Of a stretch of 7,824 nucleotides of DNA, positions 6,015 through 7,824 are shown in pieces. The stretch's first letter is position 1, and each line of letters opens with the position of its first letter. Origin of the DNA: Deltaproteobacteria bacterium (GTDB lineage: Bacteria; Desulfobacterota; DSM-4660; Desulfatiglandales; HGW-15). Below the pieces are notes generated by a model that worked only from the letters and a program-made list of their open reading frames with translations, made no database searches and was not told the DNA's origin. The DNA is taken from NCBI GenBank assembly GCA_019308985.1, contig JAFDHB010000158.1, forward strand, positions 1-7,824, in the 5' to 3' direction. The position numbers were made by a program, and so were the translations under genes.

Positions 6015-6047
6015 CCTTTATTAGGACGTAAAAAGGGGGCAGACCTA
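5998..6047. repeat. 12-bp direct repeat GGGGCAGACCTA spanning the rdhA 3' end
   Basis: Identical copies lie at 5998-6009, inside the last codons of rdhA (residues GRPR just before TAG), and at 6036-6047, 26 bp downstream of the first. The second copy is preceded by AAAAAG and followed by TTTTTT. The word resembles (G)GGGCAGACCTATTT repeats that I associate, from memory only, with RAYT-type elements in deltaproteobacterial genomes. Confidence 0.6.
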
Positions 6048-6457
6048 TTTTTTGCTTTAATTGAGTTAGGGGCATGGTAGCTATGCTAATTGTCAAGAAT
6101 CGGGTCTTTGAGATATGTTTCGGTCCTCGCTAGAAAAAATATATATCAGTATCCATAGTTATTGATAATAAAAGTTAATTAATTATTATTGTTTATATTT
6201 ATGTAAAACAGATAATTGGCCGATAAAGGGGCCGGGATCTAAACCGGGATTGATGGAAACGCGGTTGCCTCGGTCCATAAGGGGCAAGGATAGCGACTAC
6301 AAGTCGCCCCTACAGGTGGGAGCCATCAACATGGTTGGCTCGGTCCATAATACAATCGAGGCAAGATGCCGCTCCGACAGAAAGGGGAACCGGCGACACC
6401 GGTGCCTCGGGCCAAAGGGGGATCGCAAGCAGAGCTTGCTCCTACAGGAGGGGGGGT
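6015..6457. other. 443-bp gene-free region between convergent rdhA and hdrB
   Basis: No frame here gives a recognisable protein. From left to right it holds the second GGGGCAGACCTA copy, an AT-rich strip (about 6131-6218) with runs such as AAAAAATATATAT and TTAATTAATTATTATTG, and a REP-like array (6246-6448) that ends 10 bp before the hdrB stop. No classic hairpin-plus-T-tract terminator is visible for either convergent gene. The REP hairpins may do that job. Confidence 0.6.
6246..6448. repeat. Three-unit REP-like hairpin array
   Basis: Units begin near 6246, 6318 and 6385. Units 1 and 2 carry GGTTGCCTCGGTCCATAA (6263-6280) and GGTTGGCTCGGTCCATAA (6333-6350), 17 of 18 identical. Unit 3 has the degenerate GGTGCCTCGGGCCAAA (6401-6416). 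Each then has a stem with a 3-base loop: GCGACT-ACA-AGTCGC (6293-6307), GGCA-AGA-TGCC (6360-6370), GCAAGC-AGA-GCTTGC (6425-6439). Each ends in a near-identical tail: CCCCTACAG (6307-6315), CTCCGACAG (6372-6380), CTCCTACAG (6439-6447). Stem sequences differ while stems are kept, which indicates selection on structure. A second stem, such as ACCGG-cgaca-CCGGT (6389-6403), precedes the shared word in unit 3. The CCTACAGG/CCTGTAGG ending is typical of REP elements mobilised by RAYTs. Confidence 0.78.
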
Positions 6458-7351
6458 TTAGGAGTCGAGACCTAAGGACAAAAGGAGGTCCTTTGTCTTG
6501 ACGACATTCATGTTGAGGCCGAGTTCCTTCCGGTCCATGCCCATGGCCAGGCCCAGGAGCTGGGGCAGATAGAGGACCGGCAACTTGTACTCGGCTTCAA
6601 ATTCGGCCTCGATACTCTTCTGGTTGCTGTCGAACATCACGGAACAAAAGGGGCATACCAGGCACAGGGCATCCGCGCCGGCCTCAATCAGATTGTCCAG
6701 CTTTCCCTTTGCCACGGAAAGGGCGGTCTTCTCGTCGACCGGCAATACGGGTCCGCCACAGCAGCTCTTTTTCCCCTTGTAGTCCGCGACGGTTGCGCCC
6801 GTTATGGAGACGAGGGCATCAAGGGTCTGCGGGTCCTCGGGATCGTCAAAACCCTCGTAGATCTCCGATGGCTTCAGATAGTGGCAGCCGTAGTGAATGG
6901 CGATTCTCAGGCCCTCGAGGCCCCTTGTCAGCTCCGTCTTGATCCTCTCGAGCCCCACCTCTTCATACAGTATCCGAGCATAATGCCTGACCTTCACCCC
7001 TCCCCCGTACTGGAGCCCTGCCTTCCGGAGCACCCTGTTGATTTCCTCTCTTCCCCTCCTGTCTTTTGAAAGGTGAAAGGCGGTCTCTGTCAAGGCAGAG
7101 GCGCACGAGCTGCAAAGGGTGCACAGGCCCAGCCCTTCCCTTTCTCCGATAGCCAGGTTATAGGCACCGAGGATGTTGGAGAGCTTGGGATCTCCACCCT
7201 TCAGAGGGAACCCGCAGCACATGAAATCCTCCATGTCCAAAAGCTCGAGACCGAGCCTCTCTGCGACCTTCCTGGCAGATAGCTCATAGTTCCTTGCCCG
7301 GGCAGGAATGGTGCACCCCAGGAAGAGGAGGTATGTGCCCTGCCCGCTCAT
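6458..7351 (-). CDS. hdrB: Heterodisulfide reductase subunit B-like protein (HdrB, two CCG domains)
   Basis: HdrB subunits hold noncubane iron-sulfur clusters in CCG domains and reduce disulfides or pass electrons in Hdr complexes. The 297 residues contain two full CCG motifs. The first is C13, C45-C46, C80-x2-C83 (CxxC in LCTLCSSC). The second is C156, C197-C198 in SCCGGP, and C233-x2-C236 in CPFC. No membrane helix is seen, so it is soluble. Its ATG overlaps the hdrC stop (ATGA, 7348-7351), which shows translational coupling. In non-methanogens, HdrBC usually works with HdrA and sometimes FloxABCD or MvhD, coupling NADH, ferredoxin and a thiol substrate. The partner A subunit is not in the window. 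The gene runs toward the dehalogenase locus and ends next to the REP array. Confidence 0.92.
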   Translation of the reverse strand: MSGQGTYLLFLGCTIPARARNYELSARKVAERLGLELLDMEDFMCCGFPLKGGDPKLSNILGAYNLAIGEREGLGLCTLCSSCASALTETAFHLSKDRRGREEINRVLRKAGLQYGGGVKVRHYARILYEEVGLERIKTELTRGLEGLRIAIHYGCHYLKPSEIYEGFDDPEDPQTLDALVSITGATVADYKGKKSCCGGPVLPVDEKTALSVAKGKLDNLIEAGADALCLVCPFCSVMFDSNQKSIEAEFEAEYKLPVLYLPQLLGLAMGMDRKELGLNMNVVKTKDLLLSLGLDS

Positions 7352-7821
7352 TCTCCCTCCAAAAGCTCCCTGACCACGTCCAAGGATGTGGGCAGTTCCG
7401 GCAGGCCGACCTTTGCCCGTTTCTTGTTATCAAAATCATCAATGGGGTATATCCTGCCTTTTTCCCTTATGAGATCTCTCTGGGCCTTTATCCCCTGGGG
7501 CATCTTCCCCTCCCTTACGGCAAGGTTTTTCAGGAGCGTCATAAACTCGGTGATGCTTACTCCCTGAGGGCATCTCTCCTGGCACGCATAGCAGCTTGAG
7601 CACAGCCATATGAAATCGCTTTCCAGGACCTGCTCTTTGAGCCCGTACAGGGCCATCCTTATGATCCTCAAGGGATTGAACTTGTCGTTGACGGCTGTCA
7701 CAGGGCAGCTTGCAACGCATGTCCTGCACGTAAAACAGGCCATGATCTTTTCTCCGCCTGGCTGCGCGGCCAGTTCCCTCTTGAACTCCTTATCTACCTT
7801 GTCTAGCCTGATCTCTCCCAT
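7348..7821 (-). CDS. hdrC: Heterodisulfide reductase subunit C-like iron-sulfur protein (HdrC)
   Basis: HdrC is the small electron-transfer subunit that links HdrA to HdrB. The 157-residue protein has two ferredoxin-type motifs: C29-C32-C35-C39 (CFTCRTCVASCPV) and C74-C77-C80-C84 (CSSCYACQERCPQGV). The first is followed by NPLRIIRMALYGL, typical of HdrC. No transmembrane segment is present, so this is the soluble type rather than HdrE-linked. The ATG at 7821 overlaps a TAA (7823-7821, TAATG), which suggests another gene immediately upstream, plausibly hdrA, beyond the window. The ribosome binding site would also lie outside, so the start is likely but cannot be fully confirmed. Confidence 0.92.
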   Translation of the reverse strand: MGEIRLDKVDKEFKRELAAQPGGEKIMACFTCRTCVASCPVTAVNDKFNPLRIIRMALYGLKEQVLESDFIWLCSSCYACQERCPQGVSITEFMTLLKNLAVREGKMPQGIKAQRDLIREKGRIYPIDDFDNKKRAKVGLPELPTSLDVVRELLEGE

Positions 7822-7824
7822 TAT

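Noticed and set aside
6246..6448. CRISPR-like array
   Set aside because: The repeated units are hairpins with differing stems and no unique spacers of constant length. There are no cas genes.
6250..6501. Plus-strand frame of 83 codons in the region before hdrB
   Set aside because: It is made of the REP-like units and runs into the antisense of hdrB. Its repeats and hairpins explain the sequence.

Overview
The window looks like part of a chromosome from an anaerobic bacterium, most likely a sulfate reducer or relative in the Desulfobacterota. This is an inference from gene content: two reductive dehalogenase (RdhA) homologues, one of them with N-terminal membrane helices instead of a Tat signal; a PAS-PAS-LuxR regulator of a type common in that phylum; soluble HdrB and HdrC subunits; and RAYT/REP-type elements. 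No rRNA, tRNA or CRISPR array was seen.

Layout, left to right. Positions 1-641 (minus) hold a REP-associated tyrosine transposase (RAYT) gene broken by two related short palindromic insertions. Removing 28 bp and 43 bp restores one uninterrupted frame of 190 codons to the window edge. Positions 934-2809 (minus) hold a dehalogenase operon: rdhA (525 aa) followed 13 bp later by a three-helix anchor, rdhB (94 aa). Upstream of rdhA, at 2816-3049, lies a scar of two gene fragments: the first ~37 codons of a short-chain dehydrogenase fused out of frame to ~40 codons of a branched-chain amino acid binding protein. The ribosome binding site of rdhA lies inside the second fragment. Positions 3050-3303 are a divergent regulatory region with a perfect 13+13 bp inverted repeat.

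Positions 3304-4602 (plus) encode the PAS-PAS-LuxR regulator. The next gap carries a second palindrome and a plausible promoter in front of a second rdhA (4761-6014, 417 aa), which has neither Tat signal, membrane segment nor an adjacent rdhB. Positions 6015-6457 have no gene. They hold a 12-bp direct repeat that begins in the rdhA tail, an AT-rich strip, and a three-unit array of REP-like hairpins. Positions 6458-7821 (minus) are hdrC-hdrB, overlapping by 4 bp and probably continuing an operon beyond the right edge.

Working model (inference): the PAS-LuxR protein senses a ligand or redox signal and controls both dehalogenase units through the two palindromic sites. One unit is membrane-anchored (RdhA plus RdhB) and the other is a soluble cytoplasmic RdhA. 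The nearby HdrBC could supply low-potential electrons, but this rests on proximity alone. In both RdhA proteins the iron-sulfur cysteines and the GxxGR arginine are present. The usual catalytic tyrosine is not obvious at its expected place, so dehalogenation of a specific substrate should not be assumed.
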